DNA of 64,000 nt, taken from contig CM068367.1 in assembly GCA_034769895.1 (NCBI GenBank), positions 114,870,573 through 114,934,572 of the forward strand, in the 5' to 3' direction. The DNA is from Magicicada septendecula (lineage: Eukaryota > Arthropoda > Insecta > Hemiptera > Cicadidae). A program made the position numbers and the translations under genes. Shown here one piece after another: positions 37,300 to 49,640 of this stretch. Position 1 is the stretch's first letter. The number at the start of each line of letters is the position of its first letter. A model generated the notes under the pieces. The model saw only the letters and a program-made list of their open reading frames with translations. It did not search any database and was not told the origin of the DNA.

Positions 37300-38515
37300 T
37301 TATTCCACGCAGATATACTGGAGCTGATCACTCCAACGCTTCTTCGGACGCCACACACCTCTCAGTGTTTTCGGCTTATAATTTAATAGTTGTTTGGGGA
37401 CGAGGCAATTATCCATTCGGTTAAGATGTTCCAACCATTTTAGCCGATACTGGGCAATCCAATCAAGTAGGCTATATCTATAATATTCAGTTCCTGCCGT
37501 ACATCGACATTTCTTATGTTATATCGAAGAGTCTATCCTGCAACGTGCCTGAGAAATCTCATTTAATCCGCTTTAATACGACTGTTCTGGGATTTTGGTA
37601 AAGTCCTATTCTCAGACCCATGAAGAAGTGTAGGCAGGGCCATCACCTTGTAGAACTTTAGGAATGTTTCTTTATTCGTTGATTCTGGAGTTCTCCTGAT
37701 GGCCCCACACATACCGTTAAATTTGTGCAGCTTCTCCACTACATCATTATTTGTAACGTAAGATACATTACAGGCAGAATGTTCAAAATTACTGACCTGC
37801 TCTGAAACAGTACCATCTACAACAATTACTGACCTGCTCTGAAACAGTACCATCTACAACAATTACTGACCTGCTCTGAAACAGTACCATCTACAACAAT
37901 TTTTGTTCTCACGGGATCCGCTCCATGAAAAGCCATCACCTTGGTCTTCAATGCGGAAGTCTGTAATCTGAAATTCGACTCAATAAACCATCGGCAAGCC
38001 GCTTTCCGAGTTCAACAGGATAGCCTGGTCATCACCAAATAACAACGTTGTCTACTGTAGAGTTACCAATCACAAAATGTTCTGGATGGTTCATCTGCCA
38101 ATTGTGTACGACATCGTATATAACTTAAAAAGAGAAGATGACAATGGGCACCCTTTTTTACTGCACAATTGATCAGCCCCACACGAAGAGTTGTCCTCGG
38201 TCTTCCTGTCTCAATTAAGATTTTGTTTTCTAGATAAATACTTTGTATAGCTCTAGTGACGTGTTAAGAGATCCCTCTTTTTGCCATTATTAACCACAGC
38301 CTGTCTCTGTTCACTCTATCATATGTCTTTCGAAAGCCGATGAAAGCCACGTATGCGGGGAACTGATATTGCGCATTTCAATTAGCTGGGCTATAGTGAA
38401 CACGCAATCTAAACATGACCTGCCCTTTCTGAAACCTTCCTGGATTTCTGAGAGAATAGTCTCCGTTATTGCATTCAGTCGGCTTGCAGAATAAATGCAT
38501 ACAATTTGTAAGATG
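37300..38515 (-). pseudogene. LINE ORF2 pseudogene, RT to C-terminus
   Basis: Minus-strand blocks in LINE order: SRLNAITETILSEIQEGFRKG (38500), RSCLDCVFTIAQLIE, RTTLRVGLINCA, TLLFGDDQAILLNSES (catalytic GDD, about 38035), then FKYLG-like, MCGAIRRTPESTNKETFLKF (37700), LPTLLHGSENRT, and near the 3' end HLNRMD, PKQLLNYKP, RGVWRPKKRW. Several stops and shifts. The 3' end near 37290 shows a short A-run on the minus strand. Same family as 49237-49640. Confidence 0.85.
37791..37901. repeat. 37-bp tandem triplication inside the LINE pseudogene
   Basis: Three essentially identical 37-bp units starting ACTGACCTGCTCTGAAACAG. The length is not a multiple of three, so it breaks the frame twice. Confidence 0.95.
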
Positions 38516-40088
38516 TGTTAAGCAGGCATCCATATATTTTTATGAATGAAAGTACAAATAATGATAAATGAATAATGAAAATAATAATAATAAGTATAGA
38601 GGAAATATATAAAATTAGTTTTTCCCTCGTAAATAATAAAGTGGAAACGAAGTAAAAAACAAGAATCGGGTAATAACAGTAAATATAGAAAGGGAGTCAG
38701 CAGTAAACTACACAGACGAAACACACAAAAATCTTGATTTATATCAGTGCTATGCAGAAGAAAACCAAAGCAACCGTACCCGTGTATAGAGAAATCTGTC
38801 ATGTCGCGTTCCCGTTCACAATTTATTGTCACGATAAATTATACAACATTGACTGCTCTCTCCATCTTCGTAATTAATTACCTGAAATACAGGTACAGGT
38901 GATTTGTTTTGTTTCACAATGTGTTACACCACTATATTAGCTCCTGCATTGTACTTTGATGCTGATGAGTAAGGACTGTTTCAACGGTGATTACTGTAGC
39001 GCGCCTATATTGCTCTAAGACAGTATTGTAAATTAGGGTTAACGTGTCGACGTGCAGCCAGTGACTAAACCACAGAGTTAAACCGACTGAATCACGGTTA
39101 TCACGACACGCTGCCTAAATAATGGATACTGATGGCTGTTAAATATGGCGTTGCATTGTTGTCGTTTATAGGGTGCCTTTACTGTCATATTTACGACATT
39201 TGTGTCTGTTGTTACACTTGCATCTCCCTGGAATATACATAAGATCAGGTTAAGCTACAGTCTGAGATGATAATGTAAGTAATATTCATCGATCTCACGT
39301 TTTTGCAAATAATTCTTGTTTAAGAAATCACAGAAGTATAGATGAATAGATACTGATTCTAATATTTCTTATAAATAGCCTAAAGGTTTTAAATTATATC
39401 GTTACATATTATTATAGATGATAGCAGTGACGATCTCAGCATCGTGAAATGTTCGCGTGTAGGAAACATAACAAAATAAGATGGTGTCAGTGAGAACCGA
39501 CTCTTCTCATACAAACAAAGCGTTGTTAGCACAGTGGCACGGACACACGTAACAATTACAAGCCAATTAAAGATTTTCTGTTGTGATAAAATGTTGTTTC
39601 ATTGAAATGTTTTGTAATTACTCTTTAATATTGTCTGTGTTAACTTTTAAACGAAAACGTTTTTGTTTTGACATAGAATACGTCTTACCTTTCAGGCCAC
39701 CAATAGACACCCCCAACCAGAAAATCGAGCGTTACGTTTTCACGTCACGTTTGAAATTGAAATATTATCTAAACGACAAAAGATTCACTCTTATATGAGG
39801 TACCATTCGACAGATAAAGGAACAAAGATAATACATAGCACAATATAAGCGGGCTATTGCATCATGCAGCGCGGGGTGAGCGGGGGGAGAAATAGAAATG
39901 TTTTGCGTCGCTCGGCGCGCACTAAAATTAGTACTTCTCCGGTTTCCGATGCGATAGAACGTTGAGTGAGGTGTTGTTAAAATTGTCTCATCGAGTACTA
40001 TCTACATACTGTACCGTAATAGCGGTGATATTATTAAGAGGTTTGAATAATCGTAATTCAAGTTGTAAAAATCGTGTGTTCGGACAAA
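38516..40088. other. unassigned sequence
   Basis: No recognised frame. A GC-rich patch near 39860-39960 precedes the small ORF at 40089 and could be a promoter or the 5' end of a transposon. Confidence 0.4.
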
Positions 40089-40301
40089 ATGTCGCGGTAT
40101 ATGGATGCTAAACGTGCTCAAAAGTATCGTAAACGCATACAGGAGAGTAGAGAAAATCATGGGGAATTCAAAAAACCCAAAATCACCAATGCCGAACGTC
40201 AGAGGATTTACCGACAACGCTTAAAAGACAAGGAAATAAATACTGAAGTCGAGTCAACACCATGGAGACCAGAATTAATTACCATAGTAACAAGTAAATA
40301 A
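40089..40301 (+). CDS. small basic protein of unknown function, or first exon of one
   Basis: 70-residue open frame from the ATG at 40089. It is very basic: KRAQKYRKRIQESRE, then TNAERQRIYRQRLKDKE, a pattern of Arg/Lys-rich helix resembling the short N-terminal 'NAERQR.YR.RL' segments seen in some insect transposon-derived proteins. No known catalytic motif. GTAACAAG and GTAAAT near the end could act as splice donors, so it may be an exon. A GC-richer region lies upstream. Host gene versus transposon cannot be decided here. Confidence 0.35.
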   Translation: MSRYMDAKRAQKYRKRIQESRENHGEFKKPKITNAERQRIYRQRLKDKEINTEVESTPWRPELITIVTSK

Positions 40302-42427
40302 ACAAATGATATTTAGCGGCATCGGAACTATACCTTTATCCATCCGTTCCTGCAGTTTTTAATGTTTTACTATGCGATTGTGTTGATATATTTTGTAATT
40401 TTTTATACAGATACGTCTATATATTTTGTAATTGTCTTAAGCGATTATAAAATGTATGTTTATACGTATTTCTGATGATGCCACGGACTACGCTGGGTAA
40501 CACCACCATCGATTTGACTTTCACCAGAAACATCAGCGTTGACATCTTACCTTATATCAGCAACTTCTCCAATCATAGGCCCATTATAAATAAAGTCTAG
40601 CTTGAACCAACTAATTAACTTGTGTGATGATTTTTCAAATAAAATTTTGTACTTTGTAAAACTAAATATGTGTTTGTTCATTTTATTCATAACACATTAG
40701 CAACCCTAAAGCACACAGACGTATTCTACGCTCTGAAGATTTGCGGCCGTGGCTCCGTCACAGCCCCCGCCGAATTTTTTTAATTACACGTGACGTAAAA
40801 TGTTGTTCCAACAACCGTCAATACCCTCAGTGGTAGTTTCATAATTACGTTCATAGTTAATTCGTGTTTACAGCACAGAAACAATTGCGTTAGAGGAACG
40901 GACATCAACACAGTTCAATGAAAACAAAGACTTGAATTTTTTGTTATTATTAATGTAATTGCATGTCGGCTTTATTACCGACAACTGTCGGTTAGTATTA
41001 TGTTTATAATTTTTGCAAGGAATGCGGGGAATCATTGTATATGTCATGCTGTTAAAAACATACTGCATTAAATGATACATGATCTGTTTCGTTATGCAGC
41101 ACTTCTTTAATATTATAAAACTTTGTTAAATATATATATTGTAATACTTTAGGTTAAATAATTTTTAGAACTAATATAAATAAACAATTTCCATGTGAGT
41201 ATTGAATGTTTTTTAAACGGCATCCATGTTACTCATGGCAAAATGATAGCCTTATTATGTAGAATATCTACTTTTGTTATCAGTTCTAGCAACAACTAGC
41301 GATTTGACATTAAAGAAATTCCTAATGGTTACATTGTTCTTATATTTACAATGTTTAATACACAGCTTCTCACCTTTCCACATCTACTTTACCAAGTAAA
41401 GTAAAAGAAGAGAAGGGTTTTTAATATTCACACAAAAATGTACGTACTTCTGTAAGCCCCCCCCCGGCGTTGTAAAACACGACCAAGCTTGCAGCTTATT
41501 CACAGTAAAGGAAGAGAAGATTAATATTTAAGCTGAAAAGGCGCGTGGTACTCTGTGTGACCTAAATAAGGAGAAGGTGTGAAAGCTAAGCCATTCATTA
41601 GATTCTGTGAATAACGTGCGTTCCGCACAGTACGAGGAAAAGGAGGAAATAATATTTGCATTGAATAAAAGTATCCGAAATAGAGGCAGTAAATTGTAAA
41701 CAGTGGTAAAGAGAGAGAGAAAGCAAAACAGCGACGCTGATGAACTGAAAGGACTGGGGAAAGGCAAAGCAGTTTGTTTTCCGTGAAGTAAACACAAATA
41801 CGTATTTGAGAATCTGCTACAAAAATAGATCACAAATATTGAAATTGAGTCTTGTTATTTACTGATCGAGACATATTAAAGTTTTCGTAGTTTATTAACT
41901 CAGGTTACTACAAAACATTCAAATTAAAAAATACGTTAATGTGTTTTATGAATGTGTTACATTTTTAGAAAACATGTAGGATGTGTTAATGAAGACGAGA
42001 GAAGGGATGTCCAACAGCGACAGATAACATTTGATATGTTGAATTGAGCAGATATTAACTGCATTTTTATGTTTAAATGAAATAAAGAGGAATTGAAATC
42101 TCAGTACCCTTAATACATAATTTTACTTTTATAAGTTTATTATATTACTTGTCTTGGTTACCTCTATATTTGGTTTCTGGTAGCAAATAAGTCAAGGATT
42201 GGAATTTTTATTCCTGATAGCATTGTTGGATTGATGGTTCAGAGTGAAGGCAGCTGAGAAGCAATCGGAGTGATCATAGAATGCATCCTGCGTAGTAAGA
42301 AAGACGAAGGGTATTTGTCCCGTCCTGGGGAATCGCGCACAAAGATGGGTAAAAACGCCACACTACCAGACAGCCTGGCCACCTACCAGGTACCTTTCAA
42401 GGCTTTCCATATTCATTAAAAAATATA
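40302..42427. other. unassigned sequence
   Basis: No conserved frame. A CTGATGA at 40472 lacks a GAAA partner. Poly-C at 41458-41465. Confidence 0.5.
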
Positions 42428-42435
42428 ATTATAAT

Positions 42436-43131
42436 CAGAGGCGGATTATCCATAACGCTAGAGTATGCTGCAGAACCGGCCACCAGGTCCTCAGCTGTCA
42501 GAGGGGTACCATCCAGAAAAAACGTTTGGAAGATAATAAATGTAAAAACACAACAACAAAATGTCCTGAATCCAAAATCATAAAAAGATGTGTGCACACT
42601 TTTCGAAGACTTCGCCGAAGCACTTTGTGTCACGAGTAAAATTGCAAGAAACAGGTTTTTCAAATAGATCGGAAGAAGATGATATATTCAATGATACTAC
42701 ACTTTGTCCGCTCAAAGGATTAACCTGGATTACTCTGAAAGATTATTTTCTGTATTAAAACCCATAAAGATATGTTGAGTTTAACTATGGGAGATGATAG
42801 ATTATCTTCGTTAGCAAGGTTGAATGTTGAAAGCCAGATAATTGACTCGCTCGATTTAGAAGAAATTATACAAGACTCCATTAAGGCGAAATCAAGAAAA
42901 AATGGATTTATTAGTATCTTATAAGCTTAAGTACTACTATTCTCATTGTAATCACTATTAAGCTAAATATTTGTTGCAATTTGAGAGGTTAATAAAATGT
43001 GTTGTTAACTTTCGAAACTGTGTATGCCATTTATCTGTGCAAATAATGGATAAAAGGTTGAATTTTGAATCGGGGAAGGGGCACCAATCTGATGGCAGCA
43101 AAGGGCACCAGGCGCTTCTAATCCGCCTCTG
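42436..43131 (+). mobile_element. hAT transposon, internally deleted
   Basis: 696 bp with terminal inverted repeats CAGAGGCGGATTA... and ...TAATCCGCCTCTG (one base differs) and a perfect 8-bp target duplication ATTATAAT (42428-42435, 43132-43139), diagnostic for hAT. The interior keeps only the C-terminal dimerisation region of the transposase. Confidence 0.9.
42725..42924 (+). pseudogene. hAT transposase C-terminal (dimerisation) domain
   Basis: YSERLFSVLKPIK then, after a frameshift of one base, LSLTMGDDRLSSLARLNVES and a terminal IKAKSRK ending in TAA. The 'SER.FS.L...K......M...RL..L..L....' signature is the hAT C-terminal dimerisation domain. The catalytic part is missing. Confidence 0.85.
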
Positions 43132-43139
43132 ATTATAAT

Positions 43140-43520
43140 AATAATAAAAGTAATTATTATTTGGATAGACATTATTATTTGTCTGATTTACTGGTAAACA
43201 ATAAAGACAAATCAAACATACTACAGAAAAATAGAGTTTATAAAATACACTGTGCAGAATGCGATGCTATTTATATCGGCGAATGTGGGCGTGCGCTGAA
43301 ACATCGAATTTCTGAACACAAGAAAGCGATTTTAAATAATACAGCTAATACAGGTTTCACAGATTATCACTTACAACACAACCACTTCATAGATACAGAA
43401 AACATAACACTACTACACAACATACAAAAAGGTAAAAAATGGATTTATTAGAATTTTAGATAACAGAAAAGCAACAAAAGCAACAAAAATTCAACAACCG
43501 AACTAACTGAATTCTGTGTA
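43140..43520 (+). pseudogene. GIY-YIG endonuclease domain of a Penelope-like element
   Basis: From about 43190 the frame gives NRVYKIHCAECDAIYIGECG, with the two spaced GIY-YIG motifs (VYKI, YIG), two cysteines of the CxxC type, then GRALKHRISEHKKAI with the conserved Arg and EH. After KGKKW a one-base shift gives MDLLE, matching the other GIY-YIG copies, followed by a stop. RT and terminal arms are not seen nearby. It starts directly after the hAT target duplication. Confidence 0.75.
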
Positions 43521-44204
43521 TCCCCTTTATTAAAAGTTATTTAGTTTAGTTAATTTTTATAATTTGCCTTCCTATTATACTTAGTTTTTACAGGCACTTG
43601 ACCTTCCCTATACTAGCCCCCCCCCCAACATTCACACCCCACACACACGTTCTCGTACACACACTTAACACATGTTCACCGCCCTCACTTTCTTTGTTAA
43701 TTGGTTCTGTGATATTTTTGAGAATAGCTTAATAGACTGAAATAATAGTCAGATGTAAATAATAAACTGTGAAACTTATCAAGTGTTTGTATGTGTTTAA
43801 AAACTTTTTAATACGTTTTATATTGTATTTTATTTCATTATAACAATTATGTCACCCATAAGTCTTGATCCACCCCTGTTTACAAAGTAAGCTCCGTCCA
43901 CATTGTTACTAACAATCCAATAATTACAACAAAGTCTTCCCCGTCCAATAACCCCATACAAAATTACAATAAAGTATTTTAGAAATTGAAACATAATATA
44001 CAAAAGAAACGTTTAAGTACAGTGACATTTTACTATTTTTTCAACACAGTTATTGCATTTTATTTCATTATAACGGTCCTGTCGCCTTACTTAAAACAAG
44101 TTCCAAATTTCTGACAAGTTGTAGCTCTCGTCTCTGTTAAAATTTATTCTTATTTTGTAATTTTGTTTGCAAGATTTTAAGATTCCGCGTCGTGCTATCA
44201 ATAT
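43521..44204. other. unassigned, possibly decayed Penelope-like 3' region
   Basis: ACTGTGAAACTTATCAAGTG at about 43764-43783 resembles the GAAAC part of the terminal arms, but no CTGANGA box is intact upstream. Confidence 0.3.
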
Positions 44205-44618
44205 TGTTGCGACGGTCTCACCGATCCTCGTATGGTACAGTGGAAAACAAAATATAACACACCAATAAGTCACTAATAACCAGCTTTAATTTATCACAAA
44301 TAACAATTCGTAATCAACTCGTACAATAACTCAACTTAAATTTGTCCACACGCAATAATAATATCAACTATAAAGAAATCTGCAATTGATAAAAAGAACA
44401 CAACATCCACTTGACATCACTTTACAAATCGCCCAATATAAACAAAACTCTAAGGGGCAACTATTATCTATTTATAGTCCGCAGGTGTTCCATAATTTGC
44501 GTCAACAAGCACTCGAAAATTCTAGAGGATACTTCAGTGCGGCCTTCGCAGAAACACACACCTGTTGGGAAACACGTAGAACACTCTCCTTAGTTCGAGA
44601 CGTTTCGTCGTTGCAACA
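44205..44618 (-). repeat. solo LTR, family B
   Basis: Minus strand starts TGTTGCAACGACG and ends GTCGCAACA; TATAAATA at 44468-44475. The 3' half matches 20266-20460 (GGTACAGTGGAAAACAAA, CACCAGCTTTAATT-type block). No clear target duplication. Confidence 0.6.
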
Positions 44619-45036
44619 TTGTCAAGTATTTTTGCTCTCTTGTAAGTCACGCCCCATATCAAGCGAGAGTAGAGAGTGCCGTTCTAAATGTTTACACACG
44701 GAGTGATAAACGAATGGCCTTGCCTGCCGCAAGTGCGCTCTCTACCCATGGCACAAATAAACAAGAGAACTTGCTGTTTTTAATTAGCCTGTCGTGAGCA
44801 GGCGGTGCGGTGTTGAAACTGTTTCACTCAACTGTAAATGATATGTGTCGGGATGACGAGGGAGAGTCGCCTGGGTTGTGTGTACGTGATATGCTGCCGG
44901 ATAACATGACATCGTGACCGCTTCATGACAGAACGTGTTAATTACACAAAAACACACCTACTTTCGCAAACGTATATTGTGTTATGCTAAAAATTATAAA
45001 TCATAAAGTGTAAATTATAGCCGTATTAAAAATTAA

Positions 45037-45728
45037 TGTAGAGAAAACAAACGATATTCTGATTACAAGAAATAAGAGAAGGAAGAAAGGAAGAATAAGA
45101 ATAGGCAACCACAGTTTTGAGTAGGTCCAAGAATTCATTTATCTCGGAAACACAGTTACAAACAATGATGTAACAAGCAAAGAAATGAAAGCAAGAATAG
45201 CAGCAGGAAACAGAAGCTACAACGCATTAAAAAATATGTTCCAATTCAGGAATGTCTCAAAAAATGTTAAAAAGAAAATATACACCACAATAATCAAACC
45301 TATAGTAACATATGCAAGTGAGACATGGGTGCTGAAGTTAGAAGATATGAAAAACCTTGGTGTTTTCGAGAGGAAAATTCTGAAAAGAATTTATGGACCA
45401 GTGTGGGACGGGGCGATGTGGAGGATAAGGAAGAATCGTGAGCTAAGAGACCAGTATGGAGAACCGGACATAGTTGCGGCAGTGAAGGCGCAACGGTTGA
45501 GATGGCTGGGGCACGTGGTGAGAATGAGAAGTGATCGAGGTCCAAAAATGGCATTGGAAAGGAAGCCGGAGGGAGTAAGGAAGAGAGGACTTCCGAGAAG
45601 AAGATGGTATGAAGATGTGGAAGGGGATTTGAGTGAAATACAAGTGGCAGATTGGGGGAGTAAGGCTCTGGAGAGATAAGAATGGAGGAGAATTGTTGAG
45701 CAGGCTAGGGTCCTACAGGGACCGTAGT
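45037..45728 (+). pseudogene. LINE ORF2 C-terminal half, one stop
   Basis: Largely open. It begins in the TKR.R-type region after the RT active site, has an in-frame TAG at about 45122 (just before VQEFIYLGNTV), then runs 164 residues without a stop: KKKIYTTIIKPIVTYASETW, FERKILKRIYGPV, RRKNREL-like, RLRWLGHVVRM, GLPRRRWYEDVEGDL. These are the hallmarks of the thumb and C-terminal region of insect LINEs. It ends near EQARVLQGP. The best-preserved LINE fragment in the window; upstream RT is missing. Confidence 0.88.
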
Positions 45729-47280
45729 ACCAGAAGAAAAACAAAATATAAATTATGAAGTATGATCATATACATACATGTGTGTGTATGTGTGTGTGTG
45801 ATCACTTACTTAATTATATCAATTTACATAAGTATCTGAGAAGAAAAATATCTGATGATTGAAAGTAGAGAAAGCATGAAACGAACATAGAACAGTTAAC
45901 ACGTAAAATCAGATATCAATAAGGTCAATTAAATTATAAAATAGAAAGTGTTTTTGTTTTAATACTCTTGTGTTATATCTGCTTAAAATATACAATAGTG
46001 TAGATAGGATTTAAATGGTTTATGTTAAATGCTGTACATTAACGTTTGATACACCGAGAAAAAAGATAGGAAATTATGATTGAAAACATAGTAGCGAGTA
46101 ACATAGTAACTGTATCGAATACTGTTTACAGTTAGCGTAGTTACTAGCTGACGTTCCACACGTAATGACTATTAATGGTTACTCTGCTGTTTCCCATAAC
46201 TAATCGTGTACATACCGTTTATTGTCAATATGATTGTCGACCGGCTACAACGCTCGCCTGCTAACTCATTTACTTGACATTCTCTGGCCGATTCAACCCT
46301 ATTGTTACTATTATCGTTATTGGTACACAATGAAAAAAAATCCAGTTTTGATTTAACAGTAACAGTTTCTGTATGGCTCAAAGATAACACGTTTTAGTGA
46401 ATAATCAGTCATTTTGTGTTAACGATAAGTTTTGTGCTACTTCTCCTAGGCCTACACTCAGTAAGAGAACACATGAAAATTTATGACAGACAAAAATTTA
46501 TAATAGTCTTGGATTATATATTTACTAATCTTCTAGATTGTAAAGCTATCGCTAATATTGTTTTCCGACTACCTAAACGTCGTGACGTGTATAACAATTT
46601 TGAATTGGTCTCTGCTAACTAACTGCGCTAATATCGAACATATAAATTATAATTTGTTCAACATCTGAAACATTCTCTGTTCAGCTACTTAGCAGATGAC
46701 GATCAGGTTAATAAGATAGATTCCATTTATCTTGAGCGGAAGTGCTCAACTTCTAAAACGTTATCTACCAGTCGATTGCCATAAAATTCTACGTTCGTCC
46801 GGATTTGTTTTTGAATTTTTAGTATTCAGAAACTTTTAAGAGTTTACTGTATTACATTCCGTAATAAATAGTAATTATGTTTATAAAAAATTTAGTCTAT
46901 ATTTTGTATAGACTCTACAGTTCATTATAGTAAATATAGTCTCTATAGTTTATAAATATATAAGTAGTAATATATTGCGTAAATCGTATGTTAGTTTTAC
47001 AACATAAAATGCATAATAGTGTGTTAACATCAAGGTGTGTTCAAAAACAGATCGATAAGCAAGTTATATTGTTTAAACGATAATTGCAAGATTAAATATG
47101 GAATGAAGTCATCAAAAGTAAAAAGTAAGTCTAAAAGCCAACCGACCATTTCGCGAGTCATATACTTTCAAACTTTTAATTTTTCACAATTCCACAAACA
47201 GATACAGTTAAATTGTTCAGATTACTTTGTGTATCTAGGTTTCCTTCCTTGCAACTTATTTTTTTTATATTTTATACACA
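45729..47280. other. unassigned sequence
   Basis: No conserved frame; short GT runs near 45780. Confidence 0.5.
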
Positions 47281-47312
47281 ACGCGTTTTAAGACTTATAG
47301 TCCCATCATCAG
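47281..47312 (-). ncRNA. hammerhead ribozyme-like core
   Basis: Minus strand: CTGATGA, T, stem GGGACT/AGTCTT (six pairs with two G-T), three-base loop, then AAAACGCG in place of GAAACGCG. Likely a decayed Penelope-like arm; borders not found. Confidence 0.45.
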
Positions 47313-47459
47313 GTGATAAAATCAAGGGTAAAAGTCTGTGTGTGATACACAAGGTACAAGTAAATGGATACACAAGGTAATTTTAACAATTTAATTGTAC
47401 ATGCAAATTGGAGACTACAACAACTATGTAAACAGATACAGACATCGGTAGTAGTAACC

Positions 47460-47462
<3 letters not shown>

Positions 47463-47534
<72 letters not shown>
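47463..47534. repeat. (CA)n microsatellite
   Basis: About 36 CA units. Confidence 0.95.
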
Positions 47535-47537
<3 letters not shown>

Positions 47538-47649
47538 TAGTCTTTTTATGTTTCAAGATCCTACACTAGAAGTAGTTATATAAGCTATTTTCAGTGTGTC
47601 AGGGCGCCTACAAGTTAAAGAAAAATATCTCCTATATAAATTAATATGA

Positions 47650-48145
47650 TGATGGATGGATGGATGCACGGGCGTCTTGCGCCCTAATTTGTGTGCGTTG
47701 TCCAGGCCTAAGCCTGATGAACGCCAGGTGCCAACAGTTCAGCGCGGTCGTTTGCTCTGCTCAAGGATGTTATGGTAGAGTCCGCGGGTCCATGATTGAT
47801 TGATTGAAGGCAAGCTGATGCTTTAGCTTCAGCCAATTGTCAGGCCAAGGCGCGACACCATGGTCCCCTCAGGCTAACCTTTGGGAACGTGGTGACGCAC
47901 TGGCGAGGACAAGAAGCTCGAGCGCCCTAGGGCGTCGGCCGAGATGGTGGGTAATGTCACCGAGACAGCCAGCTTTCGCAAGGAAGGCACTTGCACAACC
48001 TCGCGGGAGCTCATGTCTCAGGTCATTACCTGCCAAATCAACAAAGCAGGTGCTGACGGGGATCTTAGTCGTTATTATGGCTTCAGCCAATCGCAACGCG
48101 ATGATCAATGATTGCGAATACAGTATTAGAAAATGTTACCATGAC
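47650..48145 (-). repeat. GC-rich dispersed element 3' end, family unknown
   Basis: About 480 bp far richer in GC than the flanks. On the minus strand it ends in AATC repeats (47792-47805), and a second piece ends in CATC repeats (47650-47664), as LINE or SINE tails often do. Frames on both strands (about 79 and 103 residues) have no recognisable domain. Confidence 0.4.
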
Positions 48146-48540
48146 TAACGTTTCAGGATAGTGATCAGCGGTTTGTGTTATAACCCCACTAAACTCTGTC
48201 TTCAACGTTCTTTATGATATCAGATTCTGAGAGATCTGTAAGGTTTTTAGAGAAATCTTCGGATAATTTATCGCTTCTTTTTTTCTACCCAGTCACTTTT
48301 TACCTGATTACTATAAAGTTTAATACTCTTTTCTGGCAATAGAATTTTATTTACTCATACAAAACGTACTAAACAATATATCGGAGATCGGTAAACGAAA
48401 AATGTGTTTGTCTCAACACAGTAAAGTCAAGAGACTAGTGACGCGGGGACGGAAAAATAATTTAAAAAGTCAGATAAAATCGTATGTAGGAAACAAACAA
48501 GTAGGGAGAGGGCGTGAGGGGTGGGAGGGTGGTAGGGAGA

Positions 48541-48542
48541 GG

Positions 48543-48629
<87 letters not shown>
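48541..48629. repeat. (GA)n microsatellite
   Basis: About 85 bp of pure GA. Confidence 0.95.
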
Positions 48630-48631
<2 letters not shown>

Positions 48632-49236
48632 AAATCAAATTCAGAAAATTATGAGAGGAGAGACAAAAAGGAAGAACGTTTAATGCCGTTGAAGAAATCT
48701 ATAATGTAAGCTCAACTGCGTCAAGGAATTTTGCTTACACTGTTTAGCCTGCAAAAGGAGGAAACAGGAACTAACAGCTTCACTTGGGAGGAAAAGGAAC
48801 ATATGACGGTTTCCTGCTCCCCAACGTCTCTACTTTCTACTTATATTTTACACGACTAAGGGTCTCCTTGTTGCTGCAGTACCGGCTTCTGGTGAGGCAG
48901 TATGAGGTGGAGTTGTAGGGTGGGCAAGAGAAAAACACATGCGACTTTTCTACATGAAAGTACGAAACACTATCAAATATTCACACACATACACGTACTG
49001 TATAAAATTTACTATAAAAGTATCTACATACGAACGTTTTAGTTAAATACGTTTTGCTACAGTTCTTTGGACTGTTAACTTACTTTCTTTGCTAAGTAAC
49101 GAAAAATATTTTGAAATCATAATATCGATTTCATAATAAAATAAAGTTAAAAATACAGACACGGAGGTAGTTGCAATTAATACCGTACATAAAAGTAAGA
49201 TAATAATAAGATAATGAATGATAGCCTAATTTTATT

Positions 49237-49640
49237 CATCATCATCATCATCTTCAACAACCATTAAACAAAAAAATTTGTATTCCTGTCCCAAGCAGAT
49301 AAACTAGAGCTGATCACTCCAACGCTTCCTCGGACGCCCCACACCTCTCCGTCCCGTTCGGCTTGTAATTCCATAATTGTTTTGGGATGCAGCCGTCATC
49401 CTTTCGGTTAAGATGTCCCAATCATTTAGTTTGGGCAATTCTATCAAGTACACTCATAACATTCGGCTCCTGTCGTACATCATTGTTTCTTTTGCGATCG
49501 CGAAGAGTATATACCCTGCCACGTACTCGAGAAATCTCGTTTTGGCCGCTTGAATACGACTGGCCTCGAACTTCCTTGAAGTCCAGTTCTCTGAACCATA
49601 AAGAAGTATAGGAACACTAATAGGTCTGAAAATTTTAATT
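49237..49640 (-). pseudogene. LINE 3' end, same family as 37.3-38.5 kb
   Basis: Minus strand: LLYGSENWT, RIQAAKTRFLEYVAGYTL, HLNRKDDGCIPKQLWNYKP, then stop and an ATG-repeat tail (49237-49252 as CAT). DNA blocks such as GAGCTGATCACTCCAACGCT are shared with 37322-37341. Confidence 0.75.

Noticed and set aside
40472..40505. CTGATGA with a possible CCA/TGG stem
   Set aside because: GAAA is replaced by GTAA and no inverted arm or border repeat is present.
45850..45890. CTGATGATTGAAAG...GAAACG
   Set aside because: No complementary stem between the two boxes and no flanking repeat.
47837..48148. 103-residue ORF and its antisense
   Set aside because: Lies in a GC-rich repeat 3' end; GC-rich DNA has few stops in any frame.
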